NCBI RefSeq assembly: GCF_047495875.1 | Contig: NC_092462.1 | Span: 30,910,023 to 30,974,022 of the forward strand | Direction: 5' to 3' | Source: Pithys albifrons albifrons | Lineage: Eukaryota; Chordata; Aves; Passeriformes; Thamnophilidae | Length of the DNA stretch: 64,000 bases | In this document: piece by piece, positions 12,863 through 26,394 of the stretch | Numbering within the stretch: position 1 is the first letter of the stretch | Layout of the letters: the number at the start of each line of letters is the position of its first letter | Position numbers and translations under genes: made by a program | The notes under the pieces: generated by a model | What the model saw: only the letters and a program-made list of their open reading frames with translations | What the model was told of the DNA's origin: nothing | Databases searched by the model: none

Positions 12863-13282
12863 TAAGATCCCTCCAATCATTGCTTTACACATTTCTCAGT
12901 CCAGCCCCAGTCCCACCCCTGGTCCAACCCCCTGGAATTGGGTCTGGGGTCGTCAGGACCCTCTGTCTTCATCAGCTCTTCTTCCTCAGGCACACAAAGG
13001 TCTCTTGGAGCTCATCCAATTCTGGCTTTTGGGTCACTCTGACCTATGTTTATGTTTCATTCTGTAGGCCTTCTGATATCCTTCAGCTCTTTACCTTGGA
13101 AAGGAGTCTAAACAAGATTAATTAACTAAAGGAATTTGAGCTCCCTGTTCTGGGACAGGGGTAGAGATAGAAAGGCATTAAACTTAGACTGTTAGAAATA
13201 TTAACCCTCTAAAAATCTACAACTACTGTGTTCCTAAAATCTACAAAATGTGAAAATCAGAGCAAAAACCCTTTCGGCATCA

Positions 13283-13286
13283 CCAT
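13283..13286. repeat. Target-site duplication, right copy (CCAT)
   Basis: CCAT follows the CGGCATCA terminus and matches the copy before the LTR. Confidence 0.75.
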
Positions 13287-16200
13287 GAAGAAACTAAGCA
13301 GGCATTCATACGGCAGGATAGGACAATGGGTTCTTTTTGTTAAGAAAAGGTGAATGTATATTTAAGCCCTTCCAAGGTTTTGTACAAATCACTATTACAT
13401 CATTGATGATTTACATTTTCTGCTCTGTATGGTTTTCTATTCCTGGCTTGGGACAGCAGGTTAAAGCTAGATAAATGCTGGATGTTCTCAAACAGTGTGC
13501 ATTGAGCTTCTAATAGCTTAATAACCACTTTCTTCTCTCTCATTTGTCATCATTATTATGTGTCTGTTAACAAGAAACTCTTCAGCAGAATCACAGAAGG
13601 GGCTGCCTAATGTTTTACTACCAGATTTGTGAGAAGGAAAAGAATAGGACAGAGAGGAATGATTTGAGAAGTGGAGAATAAACAGAGGCTTTAAAATTTA
13701 ATTCCTGGCTGTCATCATCGTAATTAGCAATGGATCCATTTGATGTCTCAGTTCAGAATGTTGAATACTGCTGCTTTGTGCCTGTCATGGTGATTGATGT
13801 CTCTTTTGGTAATAACCCAGTAACATGTACAGAGTCTTAAAGTAAATCTATAGAATATGCCATCCCAGAGCAATTAAATTACATATACCCAGTTACATCA
13901 GTGGTGATGTCCTCTATTTAGATTGCCGAAAATGCAAACTGATGACAGGGTTTCTGCTGAACCAGAATATTCAAGGAACTAGACAGAAATAATAGCCCTA
14001 TGAATATACATTGAATTTAATAATAGTTATTTATCTTCTATTTCTTACTCATACTGTATTGTTCTCCTCATCACAGAAATCAGTTTCTCTGAACATTTCT
14101 CAAGGCAGCAGAAATGGAGGGACAATAAAATCGCAGCTAAGTGCAGCGTATTCATCATATAATATATCTGATCCTTTCCTGGAACTGTTAAGAGAAATGG
14201 GGTATACCCCACTGAATTAAAAATGTGATTGTGTTCATATTATAGGCACAATGGTTATGAAAGGCAGATATTAAAGCAAATCACTGAATTCTTATTAATT
14301 TTCATGGATTTTGACCAGACCTAAGCAGAAGCCTGTGGCTTTGAGGAATTGATATCTACATTTTTATTTCATTTTTAATCAATTCCAAGACTCCTGGCGT
14401 TCATTTCTTGTATTGCAGCAACCTTTCTCAGAAGTATTTTCTCATGCTATGCAAACTAGAATGTGGCTGGAGTTTCAGAAGCAGATGAAAGAGAGCATTA
14501 TCTGCTATATTCATAAGGAGGTATTTCTTCAGCTGATTTTGTCTTGAAGAAACATTCAGCTCTACATTGTTTGTGTCTGTGAAGGAAAGCAATCATAATT
14601 TATGTGACAGCTGACACTAAAGTACTATGCAATATCTTAATTTTTTGCTTATTCATTAACTAGATTAGTATAGAGTTAAATACATAATCAAAACATTGCA
14701 AGATTGAGTAGGTAATGCTCTGACAGACAATACAGATTAATTTACATGAACAACCTTCACCTGGCCAGAGTTCTGTGATGTATATTTCATTCTGAGAAAT
14801 GTAACACTTTGAAACAACTAGCAAGTGGTGCCAAATATTAGTCCTGGTAAGAAGTATTGAAGATTATCGTTTAGAAGGCATCACCAACATGTTCTTCTCT
14901 TTCGTCATGACCTAGAACTTACAGTAATTTAGAGTTCTTGTGAGACTTTCATACCTTGACACTGAATATAATTCCGTGCTGTGTTAATGAAAATCAGTGT
15001 TAATGGATTTATGTGGTTAAAGTTATGGAATTAATAGTTTTTCAATATTTTTTGCCCACACACAAACAGCTTGAAACACTAAGCTCCTGAATATGTCAAT
15101 GTATAGTTGGTGTCCATAGCCTCTGTTTTGAGAAATTAGGGAGGAACTGTGTAGTCCAGATCCCATGATCTCCCTGGAGGAAAGTCAAATACAGATTTTT
15201 ATTCAGCTGAGTCCTTAGTTCACTAACCCCTTCAGTGCACTGTTTCTCATTGGTTTAAGGAATATGTGTGAGCTATATGTTTTATCTCATTCAAGGATAT
15301 TTGTTGAATTGTCTCTGCATGGCTGAAGATGATCTACATAAAAGGGTTAAGGTTTGGACTGATAGCAAAAGTCTGTACTGGTTTTGTTTCCATATAAAGG
15401 ACAGATGTACAAATTTCTGTGTTACCAGTAACTCTTCCTCTGAATAGATTCAGTTTGACTTCCTGCACAATATTTCTTACACTTTGGCATGCATGGTTTC
15501 ACAAAATTTTGCCGAAGTGACAGACTGGGGAATGAGATTTTGGTCTTCTTTTGGCAACGGACCTACTTGAGCCTGGAGACACTAGAGCAGCACTCTTTTG
15601 GGAGAAGAATTATGTTTGTTATATTTTGTTATTTTTTCCCCTCTGTGAACCATAGGCATGCTCATTGTAAGGTATCTATCTCTCGTTGAAGGAGAAGATA
15701 AGCCCTGCTGCTTTGTTCTTTTAATTTCCTTGTTTGGAAGTAGGAATGCTGCATAGAGTTGTGGATAGTTTTTCTGATGCATGCTCTGCTGCATGGTACA
15801 TACTCAGAAAACTTTATTAGAGTGAAATAAGCTCCTGAAGTTAGGTGCTGTGAGCTTGAAGATCCTGTCATACCTGCTGCTGCTCCGTAGAACTGAGTTT
15901 CCAGATGGGAGAGACAGAGTTTTTTAAGACCAGTAACATTTGGTCTATCTTTGTAGATTATTTTGAAAAATCCCATATTTTAAACTCTAACACTGCAAGC
16001 TACTTGCTTCATATTTTTACTTTGATCTTTGGCAAATTCTGTCACTGTAACTTAGTTGCACTACCACTTTTCATAGATCTAGGGCAAAATGTGATTTTTC
16101 TGTACAGCCTATAATGAATCAAAAGAACTGTTGTGGTTTACTTTTGCCTGTTATTTCACCAGTGTCATTAAATAAGTTAATAGTGATTGAACATTCAGCA

Positions 16201-19200
16201 GAGACACCCAGAAACTCTTGTTTTCTCTGAAATAATAGAGAAAATTAATTACTTGCCATATCACCCAATGTTATGTGGTCTACTAGACTTTTTTGACTAT
16301 AAAATGAACGCTGGAGGTTGGGAAACCTATTTCATGTGTACTATAGCAGCAATTAGTTTCAAAAGGAGGAAATATATAGTTTAGAAAGCCTTTCATGTTT
16401 GATATCTAAGAAAGGAAGTAGCCAGCATGAATTGTGTGCAGTTCTGACTAATATGTAAAGGTTTAAGGGATAAACTGTTTTTCTGTGAATTTAGTAAATG
16501 AGTATATAAATTTAGTATGCTGAATTTTTATGCCAAACTGACCTGAAAAGTCTTGGACTCAGACCAGTACCACAAAATTGAAAGCAGGAGAATCTTGAGA
16601 ACTCCACAGGGACTCAGTTGGGTTTTCCCTGTAAGCCAGAGGATGATCTCTCAGTGTAAGGACAAAGCAGTGTATAGTTTTAATTTCTCCTGCTGCTCCT
16701 TCATTGTGACACAAACTCATTTCTGGACATTAACATTCTTCCCTTGCTCTGCTTGGTGCTATGGCTAGAAACTATTTATGGAAAGAACCCAAGAGACTGA
16801 GTCTTCTGCTTGACTGCTGGTGGTCTTAAAATGGGAGATACATTAGCAAGTTCATGATATCATTGCCTTTGTGCTGGTGAGTATAGCCAGCCTTGTACTT
16901 TTATAACTTGATGGGGAACAGTTTAAAAATTATTTTGGCTGATGTCTGGGTGCCATTATGAAATTACTTAACTCCTATTCCCCTTTCGAAACAATTTAGT
17001 TTTAAAACTCTCATGTGGCATTTGTTAATCAGGATATATATTGAATCAGAAGCAAATGAAAATTAGAATAATGAGGATGAAATACAAAAAATATGTGATT
17101 TTCTGTTCATACATACATTTTCATTTTTATTATAGTAATGAAATGTTTAGTATTGTACTCTTCAGCTGGTGTAATATATTTTGAGATGGGAGAATTAGTG
17201 CCTCTTTTGGAAAACCACAATGACAATAAAAGGATACATAGTATTATGAGTAGGTAGCAAATTGGCAATATCACCTTCATGCTAAGTGCAGCTAAATAAC
17301 ATAACTAATAATATGGGATAACATATGGGAGTAAATAAAAAGGTGTTGGATGGGTGAAGAAATGCCTTAAGTCAAATAACATTTCAGTTCTGACTCAGGC
17401 TCATGAAACTGTGGAAAGTGAGAGTTAAGGCTGCCTCTCAATACTTAATATGCCTTGGTGCCTTTCCAGAAAATATTTTATTATGTAAGCTGTCCCAGTG
17501 ATTTTGGAATGTAAAAAGCATTGTGGACCTCTCTGAGGGTTTGACAGTGAATTTTTCCTGTAGACCTACAAGCAAGGACAAAAGTCCAGAGAAGTGGGAG
17601 AAAGTTCTTCAGTTCCATTTTTGGGCTGTTGTGGGCTAGTAACCTTTCTGTGCAGCCTGCCTCCTGCATATTAAGGCATGACTTAAATGTTTGTTTGTTT
17701 GTTTGTTTTTTAAATTTGGACTGTGATTAGAGTTTGGACAGAAGATCTTAATTTTATTTCCCCAGAAAATGCTTTAGCTGCAGAGAAAGTTGCTTCCACC
17801 TGTTCTGCATAGGCAGTTAGGCAAACCTGCTGACAAAGCTCTGTTTTTCCTGACTCAAACCAAAAGCCTTCCCCTAAAATTGCTGAAATGGAAAGGTGAA
17901 CTCAGTGTAGGCTGGTACCCCATTTCTGAGTCATTCATGAGACATGATGCCATAAAGACATGGTATCCTTCTATGAGGCAAAAGCAACAACCAAATGTGT
18001 AAGAGCTGGCAAAAGTAAAATGGCTGGTCAGTGCTTCAGATGGTGATGCTAACAGAAGATGGGGATTTCAGCCTCAGCTCTTACATGCTCCTCCTTACTT
18101 AAGTATCTGAGCCTCTTGCACACCCTGATGAAGTGGTTTTATAACTATCTGTTTTAAAAATTGGAAAGTGAGAAAATGTGTTAAAGTGATGGAATTTGAT
18201 TCCTCTTCATCCAAGTATCTCATCTAGTGCAATGCTCCCAGGGTCTCTCTTCTCACAGCTCCAAATTTCCGTATACAGACAGAAGGGTTACTGATTCATA
18301 CAGAATATCCTTAAGGCTGTCCATTTGTCCCTGCAATGCTTAGTGTGCCCAGCTTTCTCATTAACAGGAATAAAAATAAAACCCCAGCTTCTTCAGTTGA
18401 ACTGAGAATAACATGGTAGTCTCCCTGACATCATCGCTGTTCTGTGGAGATCGGAGCTGATATCTAGTTTAGCTGTTAGCTGTATTCTGGAAACAAATTA
18501 TTTTGGTTTTTGTTTTCTTTTTCTCCTTATGTTGAAACAAATACCTTTATGCTTACCACCAATAGCTCCTAAGACTTAGGAATAATTAACAAGCTTATAA
18601 AATCTACAGTGTGTGTGGTTTGCTGTTGCAGGTACACTTTAAAGGAAAAGTAATATACTCATCCTCCTTAGAAAAGCATCTCTAAATTAGCACTCTTTGA
18701 AAAGTTCCTGATGCCTAACACAGTTTCTATATATTAGAATCAAAATGTGAGAATTCCATTTTTAGCACTCCAATCAATTTAATCAGTCTTGCTAAGAATT
18801 GAGTGGTCTCTGCTTCAATCCTTTACTTTATAATGTGTTCTGACTTCATCTCTTTCCTCTAAGGGGTTGAGAAATGGAACGCCTTAGAGCTGCAGAGTCC
18901 CCACGGAGACTCAGTGCCTTTGCAAGGTTGGTGAGACCAGCTGTCCGTATAGCAAGCGTGACCATGATCATGGCTGGGTGCCTGCATCCTACACAGCTCC
19001 CCCATGGGTGGTGGGGCTGAAGACCATCATGCTTTCGGTAGTGATGGGATTGTCTCCTTCAGAGTGCCTTTGTCTTCACTGTGAGAGCCTGCATCTCTGT
19101 TTCCATCTATTTCATTCAAAGTGCTGAAATAGTTGTTTACCCAACTCTCTTCAGCTCAGTTAAAGGGTTAAGGCATACTTCAAGTGAAGCACATTACTGC

Positions 19201-20070
19201 CTTCTTGAAGTAGTAAGAATAAAGAAGAGAAACTTGCAGCAAATGAGAAGGATTTGCGTTAATTCTGTTGCTAAGGAGTCTTTCTGAAATTCTCACCTTC
19301 CATAATATCTGAGTAAAAATAATATTGAATCTATTCTTCAAGTTTCTTCCTTTTTGTTCATCAACACTAAGATAAAGCAGTTTATAGTCACCAGAAATGC
19401 ACAAGTGAGCTGAGGCAGAGATATTGGAGTTGCTCTTGTCCTTCCACGCCCTATTCCCTGTGTTTGTTAATCTGTATGTGCAAATTAAACTGAAATTAAA
19501 CTCTTAATTTATCACCATGTTGTGGTGACAGCAGGCAGGATCAGAACACTTTACAAACACATAGCACCACATTAACATCAGAAACAGATTCTTCCCCAGA
19601 GAGGAGAGAAGATTTTAAAGAATGCAGAAAGATGCCACAGGGCTGTAATCCCTCTTGCTGCTCAGAAAACAACTGATTGTTGTTGAAAAACTTGGAAGGA
19701 GGGGTGGGTCCAATAATCTGTAGAACATATGTAGGATAAGGCTTTTCTACTGTCAAGAGTAGAGATGAGAAACTCAAAATAAACAACATTAGGGGGAAAA
19801 AGCCCCACATGGCAAAAGAAAAAGAGAGAAAATATATTGTATGGTAATAACTCAGTGTGACTGCCCGGAGAAATGAACTGCTCCAAGGAGCATCCCTCTG
19901 GATGCAGATCATCTGTGCTGCAGAGGGCTGCAGACTGTTCATGTCCCCATGCTGTCTTTGCTTGCCATTGTTTTTGCAGGGGACTGATCTGCCTCGTTGT
20001 CCCTTCATGAGATACTAGCAGGGAGCCCAGGATCAGCGAGGGCCATTTGTGCAGGCGCCCTGTGGTCCCA
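13287..20070. other. Unannotated AT-rich non-coding DNA
   Basis: A long AT-rich stretch with no gene, RNA or transposon that I can support. A short TTTG array (17689-17710) is listed separately. The longest frames are 155 codons at 19541-20008 (minus) and 104 codons at 15662-15976 (minus), neither with recognisable domains. A good splice-acceptor-like sequence occurs at 19978-19979 (see findings). Confidence 0.55.
17689..17710. repeat. (TTTG)n tetranucleotide repeat
   Basis: About four to five GTTT units run into a short T run. This is a small microsatellite. Confidence 0.9.
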
Positions 20071-20120
20071 ATTTAGTAAAACACTTAAACACATGCTTAA
20101 GGGATTTGCTGACTTGGATG
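20071..20120. mobile_element. Fragment resembling an ancient amniote interspersed repeat
   Basis: The block AAACACTTAAACACATGCTT followed by GGGATTTGCTGACTTGGATG resembles, from memory, a widespread old repeat in turtles, crocodilians and birds. That repeat has AAGCACTTAAGCACATGCTTA flanking a hairpin and GTGCTTTGCTGAATC at its edge. Only about 50 bp is recognisable and the fit is imperfect. The family name, and whether it is a DNA-transposon MITE or another class, cannot be settled here. Confidence 0.35.
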
Positions 20121-23100
20121 CTGTGCTCTCTGCTGGCTCCTTCCACATGTCTTCTGGCTCACTGACTGTTTGGCTGTGCAAGTGCTTTAGGATGCTCCTG
20201 CCGTCAAGAGCTGGGCCCCTCTTCTCTGCAGCATCAGAAGTGAGAAAGGCATGCCAGCGTTGCCTCGGCAGGTAGGTCTTTTCTCTATTGTTTTGTGGTG
20301 GGAGATGAACTCACTGGCCCCACACTCATCCCAGCAGGCAGGAGCATGCTGTGTCGTGTGGGGCCACACAGCATTGTCCTGTCCTGCTGACCAGTCCAAT
20401 AGAGTGTGGTCCTAGCCTTGCTGGCATGCTGCTTTCTGCCTGCCAGGTACCTGCCAGTGACACTGATCTCTAGGAGGTCACCACTCCAGTGCAGTTACCC
20501 TCTGCTCAGAGTAGCCTCATGTTGCAGAGGGTCCTCCATGGGGTTGTGCCTTCTTTTGGTGGCAGTGGTGGAAGGAATCGGAAAAGGCATCATTTAAAGG
20601 GTTGTCTTTTAGACACATTTCTGCCTTAACCTTATTGTCTTTCCCTTGAGGGGGCAGGAATGACGTTTCAAAGCCTTTGCAAATAGGACAATTTTAAAGG
20701 TTATTGTCTGCATGAAGGCCTTAGACAGCACTTTTAAATGCCTAAACTACCAATCTTTAAGAGTACCTAACTGATTTAAGACCTGGGTCTGAGGGCTTTG
20801 GCAGGAGTAAGTTTCAGAGCTCCCAAGTCACTGCTTTTTTCAATAAAGCTTTACTTCCTCAGGATCTTTTCAATATGTTACCCTCATTTCTATGTTAAAC
20901 TTCAGATGGCAAAATAGTCATAAATGTTTGGATTCCCACAAAGACAGGGTAAAATGAGTTTATTTATTTACTCCTTCTTTGCTTCACCAAAGAGACCCCA
21001 ACTGGGAGAAGCTGGAGGACCCCATTTGTTACGTTTTGTCCAGCCCTGATGTGACCCAGCCTGCAGCAGTGATGCTCTGTAGGGAAATGCAAACTTGTCA
21101 GGCTTTGCTTGCCTCGGCCCAGCATGTAGTTCAGCAGACTGATAGATGAACAGGTCTGACACACTCTGGAGACTGGCCAGGAGAGACATATTGCCTGGCA
21201 GAAGCAGTACATGTCTCTCCTACATTGCTTGTGATTTGTGTGCCAGGTCAGCACCCTGTCAGGCTCCTTTGCCAAGACAGGTGCTGGTGTTCTTCATACA
21301 GCTGCAGCTCCCTCCTTCACGGGAGTAGGGCAAGAGCAGAGCCTGTGGCCATGCCAAGGCCTCTTTGGAGATACCTGTACTGACAAGCCAAGGTGTAGTT
21401 ATATTTTCTCCTCGGAGATCCACATAGGCTCATGTGTCAATGGCTGCACTGTAGTTTCACTGTGCCACAGTGCATCCAGGTGGGATCTCCATAGTTCCTC
21501 TGGGAGAACCTGAATTTGGGTGGTTGGAGAAGCTGTGCCCACAATCTAACACTGTGCCCCAATATCCCTTTAGAGAAGTTGATAAGGAAGTCTGAATTAG
21601 CATGATTGTTTTGTTCAGAGCTTTTTCACTAAGACTGAGGAACTTTGTAAGTGGCAGGCTCAGGACTTTGGCTCTCTGATAAATCAAGCCTCAGATTTGG
21701 ATTTTCACTGAAGCAGTGCTGGGGCAGGGCAGACTTACAGGGTAAAGTGCTGCAGCTGGGCACTGTTTCCTTGCACTGGGCTGCACTGGGAAAGGGGGGA
21801 GCAGAGAGAAAACTATGCCTGAAGCTATTCCTAAAACCAACATTTCTGCTAAATCACCTGCAAGAAGCAAACTCTTCAAGGGCTTCATTTAAGAAAGAAA
21901 TATTTTTCCCTTAAGAAGCTTTAAAAGAAAGGGCCCTCTTGCCATAAAAGAAATCCTGGTGATTCAGCTGAGCAGAGTGCAGTGTACTCAGGAAAAAAAA
22001 AAAAAAAGAAATGAAAGTGTTAGCAGAGCCTTGATTATTGGTGACAGAGGAGCATTAGCCAAGTTATAATGGATTGTCAAACTAGGTTCGTGTTTGTTTA
22101 GCCTCCCAAGTTCTTTGCACTGAGTCAACATCTAGCCATCTGGGATGGGAGGTGGGGGGAGTCATTTTTCTTAAAAAAAATAATGTGAAAATCAGTTAAA
22201 TTTATGTTTCTATTCTAACGGAAGAAGTATTTAAAAGGAAAACATACTTTTCAGAGTGAAGCATTTGTTTTTGTTCTCTACAAGTGCTTGTTTGAGTTCA
22301 TGTTTGTTAAAGGGCTTATAGTTAGTAAATCATGGAGGTTTCCCTTGGTAAAATAAAAATAGGTGTGATTGGAAAATGTGTAGCAAGCAAATAAAACTGC
22401 CTTTCAGCCACTTGGACTTCACTTGACTCAGTGAGATATTTGTAAGCCCTGATAGACTTAAAAGTACTTTTTTTAGGAAAAAAGTACTATTAAGAGAGGA
22501 ATTTTCCAGGAAGACATATAGAAGCTGCAGCAACAGCTCCATGAATCATGTGTTCACCAAGGACACAGCTATTCCCAAGTGGTGGTGCTTACTGATGAAG
22601 GAAACACAAAACAGTTGAGTACAAAAGCAAGAATAATTGTGAAAACAAAGACAGATTTTCTATAGCAATTATTATTTGATTTTGTAGCCTTCTTCTTCTG
22701 TATATATGTTCAGTCACTTCTTACGGTGAAGACCCCTTGGTTTTGATAGGCACAGCAGAATCATCTTTAAAATTACGGTGACCTCTTGTCAGTGTACTTG
22801 TGTGTGAAAATAATTGTGCCCAGTTATTTTATACTACACTGGGACCTGTGCTACTCAAAAGTCCAGGGGAGTGAATGGACAGACATCAGTCAGCTTGAGA
22901 TGGCTTCTGGTCAGGTCCTATTATACCTTGTGCTAATTAAAAAAAAAGAATTATATATCTGAGAGCAGCTTTTGTGGCTTTGTCCTCCACTGCTCCAGTT
23001 TCAGGGAGCCTGAAGCAGTGCAGGTTTTTTCACATGTAAGGGCACTAGCAAGAGTGCATAGGCAAGAGGAGGCAGGCACAAACATTTGGATGAAGATTTG

Positions 23101-26100
23101 ATTTTAGCCCTCCAGTCTCATTGAGGCTTTTTGAGGGCCAGGGTGACTGCAGCACAGCTGACAGGAATCTTCCACTGAAGATACATCTGCTGATACCTGC
23201 AGATAATATCTTCTTGTGCCTGTTGGTTTCATTCAGTTAACCACCAAGGGATTTCCTTGGACTTGCTATACTATTGCATCTGTCTAATTTTGAACAGAAA
23301 ATCCTGTTGGGGACAGAGTCCCAACATTTTGTTTTGCTGGTGTGTATGTGGGCAGATTTAGTAACTTGCAAAATTCAGGACATCATAATCAGTTTCTGGG
23401 TCATTAAAGAGACTTGGCAAACTTTTGCTGTACTTCGTAATGTGTTTTCTCTGTTTGAAGTCAAACCAGAGTGAGAGCCTTGACTTTGAGTGTTCTGATT
23501 TATTTCATCTGTTTTTAGAAGTTATCTCTGGTTTTGTTGCACATAGGAAAAAGGAAGACCCTGGTGAAACATTGCACTCATGAAACAAAAAAAGAGAGAA
23601 ATTATTATAAAACAAGAACATTTGAAGACATGATATGTCAGTCACTTCATTCACATTCAAATTAAACTATTTTAAAAGTAATATATTCTGTCTAATTGTG
23701 ACACACAAATAAAAAAAGCTTTATTCAGCAAGGGTTAACTTTCTCTTGTGCACAAGGATCTAATTCATTTAAATCCCTGTTGAGTTTTTAGCACACAAAT
23801 GAAGTGTTACATGGTTATGCTAGAGCTCTTGGCATTGGGTGAATTTTTCCCATCGTAATGTTGACTTATTAGACATGTGAGAAGCCTGTCCCCCTCACTG
23901 TGGCTGTGCCTGCATAGCAGAAGGCAGCACTGTAAGGAGGCCTGATGGGGATGGAGCAGTCCAAGCCTATGTGCAGTGAACCTCCCGTAAGAGGTCATGT
24001 CTGTAGGGGCTCTTCCCCGACGCTGGGGAGGATGGTGCATTTTGCTGGGCAGGTGTCCTGGCCCAAGGCAACCTGTATTTTCTGAACTCCAGTAAGGCAT
24101 TTACAGATCTTGCAGACCTGGGAAGATTAAGAAAATGCTTGTGAAATTTAAACAAAACTAAGGAACTTCCCCTGCTATAGGTGGGGTCTTTGGTGCATGC
24201 AGATTGCTTTTGATAGCTGCTGAGATGTTATGCCATGAACTGTTTTAGCATGGTGACACTCAAGACCAAACTTGGATCACACAGGTCCAGGGGTAATACC
24301 AAACCTAGGCCTGTTTTTTAACGAGCTTGCTGTAACTTAAGATGCAAAGTTGGTGTTTGTTTTGTTGTTGTGACATGTTTATATATGACATAATAATAGA
24401 AATGTACACAATTCTGTAAAGACAAGTGTGTATGTGAGCTTCTTGTTAATAAAAACAGACATTATTCATAAACTTAATCCCACTGAGTGAGAAGAAAGGG
24501 GACACAAATATTTCATATACAAATGCTGGGCTGGTTTTCATTTAACAGGCCTTCTTTGTACTCTTTTGGCAAGGTAAAGTGTCCTTGTATGGTTGAAAAT
24601 ATAAACTGCACATTAGAAAAGGCTTTTTTTACCATGCCCAACTAACATAAAAGAGACTTGGTGTAGAGAGGGCCAGACTTACTGTTTGCCTTTCCTTGGT
24701 CTGTTCTCATTAACACAACTCATCTTGTTCTGAAACTTTATTAGCATATGGACTGGAGTTATAGTTTGGTTTGGACTGTTCTTTTTTTTGAAGAAAGTGT
24801 TAATGTATCCAAAAGAGAGTGACTTTCAGTGGGTGTTTAAGTAATACAGTGCTTGTCTTCTATGATGTTCTTTATAGAATTTTAACCATCTATTTATAGT
24901 GTCTGTGCTTATCAAATATCTCAGGATTGAGAAATTTTTGCCTACATGATAGCCCTGTAGGCATGGCAAGTCTTAAAACATGATGCATTAAAAGAAAAAA
25001 TGAAAATGTATCCTGATTTATGAAATCAACAGAAATCTTCCTTCTGGTTAAATTTTCAGTTTGTAAAAACACAACAAAATGATTGCTGTAAGTTAAATGA
25101 TTGATATTAAAAGGTAATTTTTCATGTGTGTTTTAGGGTGGATCCCATGTTCATTGCAAATTCATTTGAATATCCAGTAAATGGAATTTAGCCCGAAAAC
25201 CTATCTAGTAGCATGTTGGATATTTAATTCTCAGCAGTAATGTTGCATGCAGGAAGAAAAAAGTAAATGAAGGGGGTAAAATTACCTCTGTTTTTGACCA
25301 GACAGTCCTGTGTTTATAGCTAGACACGCATCATACTTTTATTTTCATATGTTTTAAGTATTAACTTGAAAGAATATGAATCATGCAGAGGTCAAAGATC
25401 AAGGTCGTTTTCCTGACACTGAATTTTACTGTAGGACTCACAGACCACTTACTCTCAGCAGTATGAAAATCTTCTTATTGCCCTTAGGCTGTTGTGTTCT
25501 GGCTGAAAGGCTGCAGTGTAACATATGCCTCCTGCTTCCTGATTTCTCTGTGGGGCAATCCAAAATAGCTTTTTGAAAAAGTCCTTGAAAATTTAGAATA
25601 CTCCTTTTTCATCATCGCAGTACTTTGGTGTCCCTATCTCCTTGATAAATCTCTGTCCCTCTCCCCTTATTAATAAGTTACCAGTGTTTGGCATAAAAGT
25701 AAAATTTAATTGTCACCTGAATTTTCAATTTCAATATTAGGCTGCAGAAAAGAAAAGGAGTGATGCTCTGGGAGTGGAGCAAAAAAATAAGGAATAAAAA
25801 AAGGTTTGACTTTTGACATCACCTATATTACATGGCAATATTCACCTATTTCAACTTTTTGCTGTACAGTGGAAATGAAGTCTCTGCTAAGTGGGCAAAT
25901 ATTCCTGAGTTATGTAAAAACCTGCTAGAAAAAAGAATGGCAGTAAACAGCCTGATAGTAAGTTATACTGTTGATAACAAGGAGGATACATCTAGTTTTC
26001 CTTGTCTAAAAGTTAACTGCAAAGTGATGTGTTCTTTTAGCCACCAAAAGCTTCTCTAAGCATGGGTTATAATAGAATTATTCTCATTTCAAGCTGTACC

Positions 26101-26394
26101 CTCTTCTGAAACAGATTTATATGTGGATGAGTCTCACTGACTAGAGGTACTTACATCCAGATCCATCAGTCTGTCCATGCTCAGCATCTCTACACCTGAC
26201 TCGTAAGCTCCTAGCACTGGAAACAGAAAAAAGAAATCAAGCTTAGAGACCTAAGTTCCATACTCAGTGAATAAGCAGAAATCTGTGTTTAAGAATGGGA
26301 TAAGTTATTGCAAAATCTTGTCCATAAATGTCAGTGATGAAAATTGCTAAGACCTACAAAGAAATAACATAAATACAAAACACGTAGTAGATGG
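20121..26394. other. Unannotated non-coding DNA
   Basis: No supported gene. A pure A15 run (21993-22007) is listed separately. The 20964-21275 segment contains a 103-codon minus-strand frame ending beside TAAATAAATAAA. I could not match it to any protein, and there is no poly-A tract or matching gene to support a processed pseudogene. Other open frames are short and unremarkable. Confidence 0.55.
21993..22007 (+). repeat. Poly-A run (A15)
   Basis: Fifteen consecutive A residues followed by GAAATGAAAG. It could be the tail of a retroposed sequence, but I recognise no such sequence upstream and CR1 does not use poly-A, so it is called only as a homopolymer. Confidence 0.85.

Larger units (their letters stand above)
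12700..13282 (-). mobile_element. Solo LTR of an endogenous retrovirus-like element
   Basis: This 583-bp unit starts TGATGCCG and ends CGGCATCA on the plus strand, a perfect 8-bp inverted terminal repeat with canonical TG...CA ends. CCAT flanks both sides. On the minus strand a TATA-like TTATAAAAG (plus 12854-12862) is followed about 70 bp later by ATTAAA (plus 12781-12786). This gives a long U3 (about 13282-12830), a short R and a short U5, the expected order for transcription on the minus strand. No internal gag, pol or env sequence lies on either side, so it is a solo LTR left by recombination between two LTRs. A 4-bp duplication fits class I (gammaretrovirus-like) better than ERV2 (6 bp) or ERVL (5 bp), but I do not recognise the family. 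The two short open frames on the plus strand inside it are incidental. Confidence 0.85.

Noticed and set aside
12816..13125. Two overlapping plus frames of 83 and 91 codons.
   Set aside because: They lie inside the solo LTR and antisense to its transcription signals; LTRs do not normally code there.
19541..20008. 155-codon minus frame considered as a small gene.
   Set aside because: Hydrophobic, with irregular composition, no domain and no splice context; this length is expected by chance somewhere in 64 kb read in six frames.
20964..21275. 103-codon minus frame ending at TAAATAAATAAA, considered as a processed pseudogene.
   Set aside because: No parent protein recognised, no poly-A tract after the signal, and no flanking duplication.
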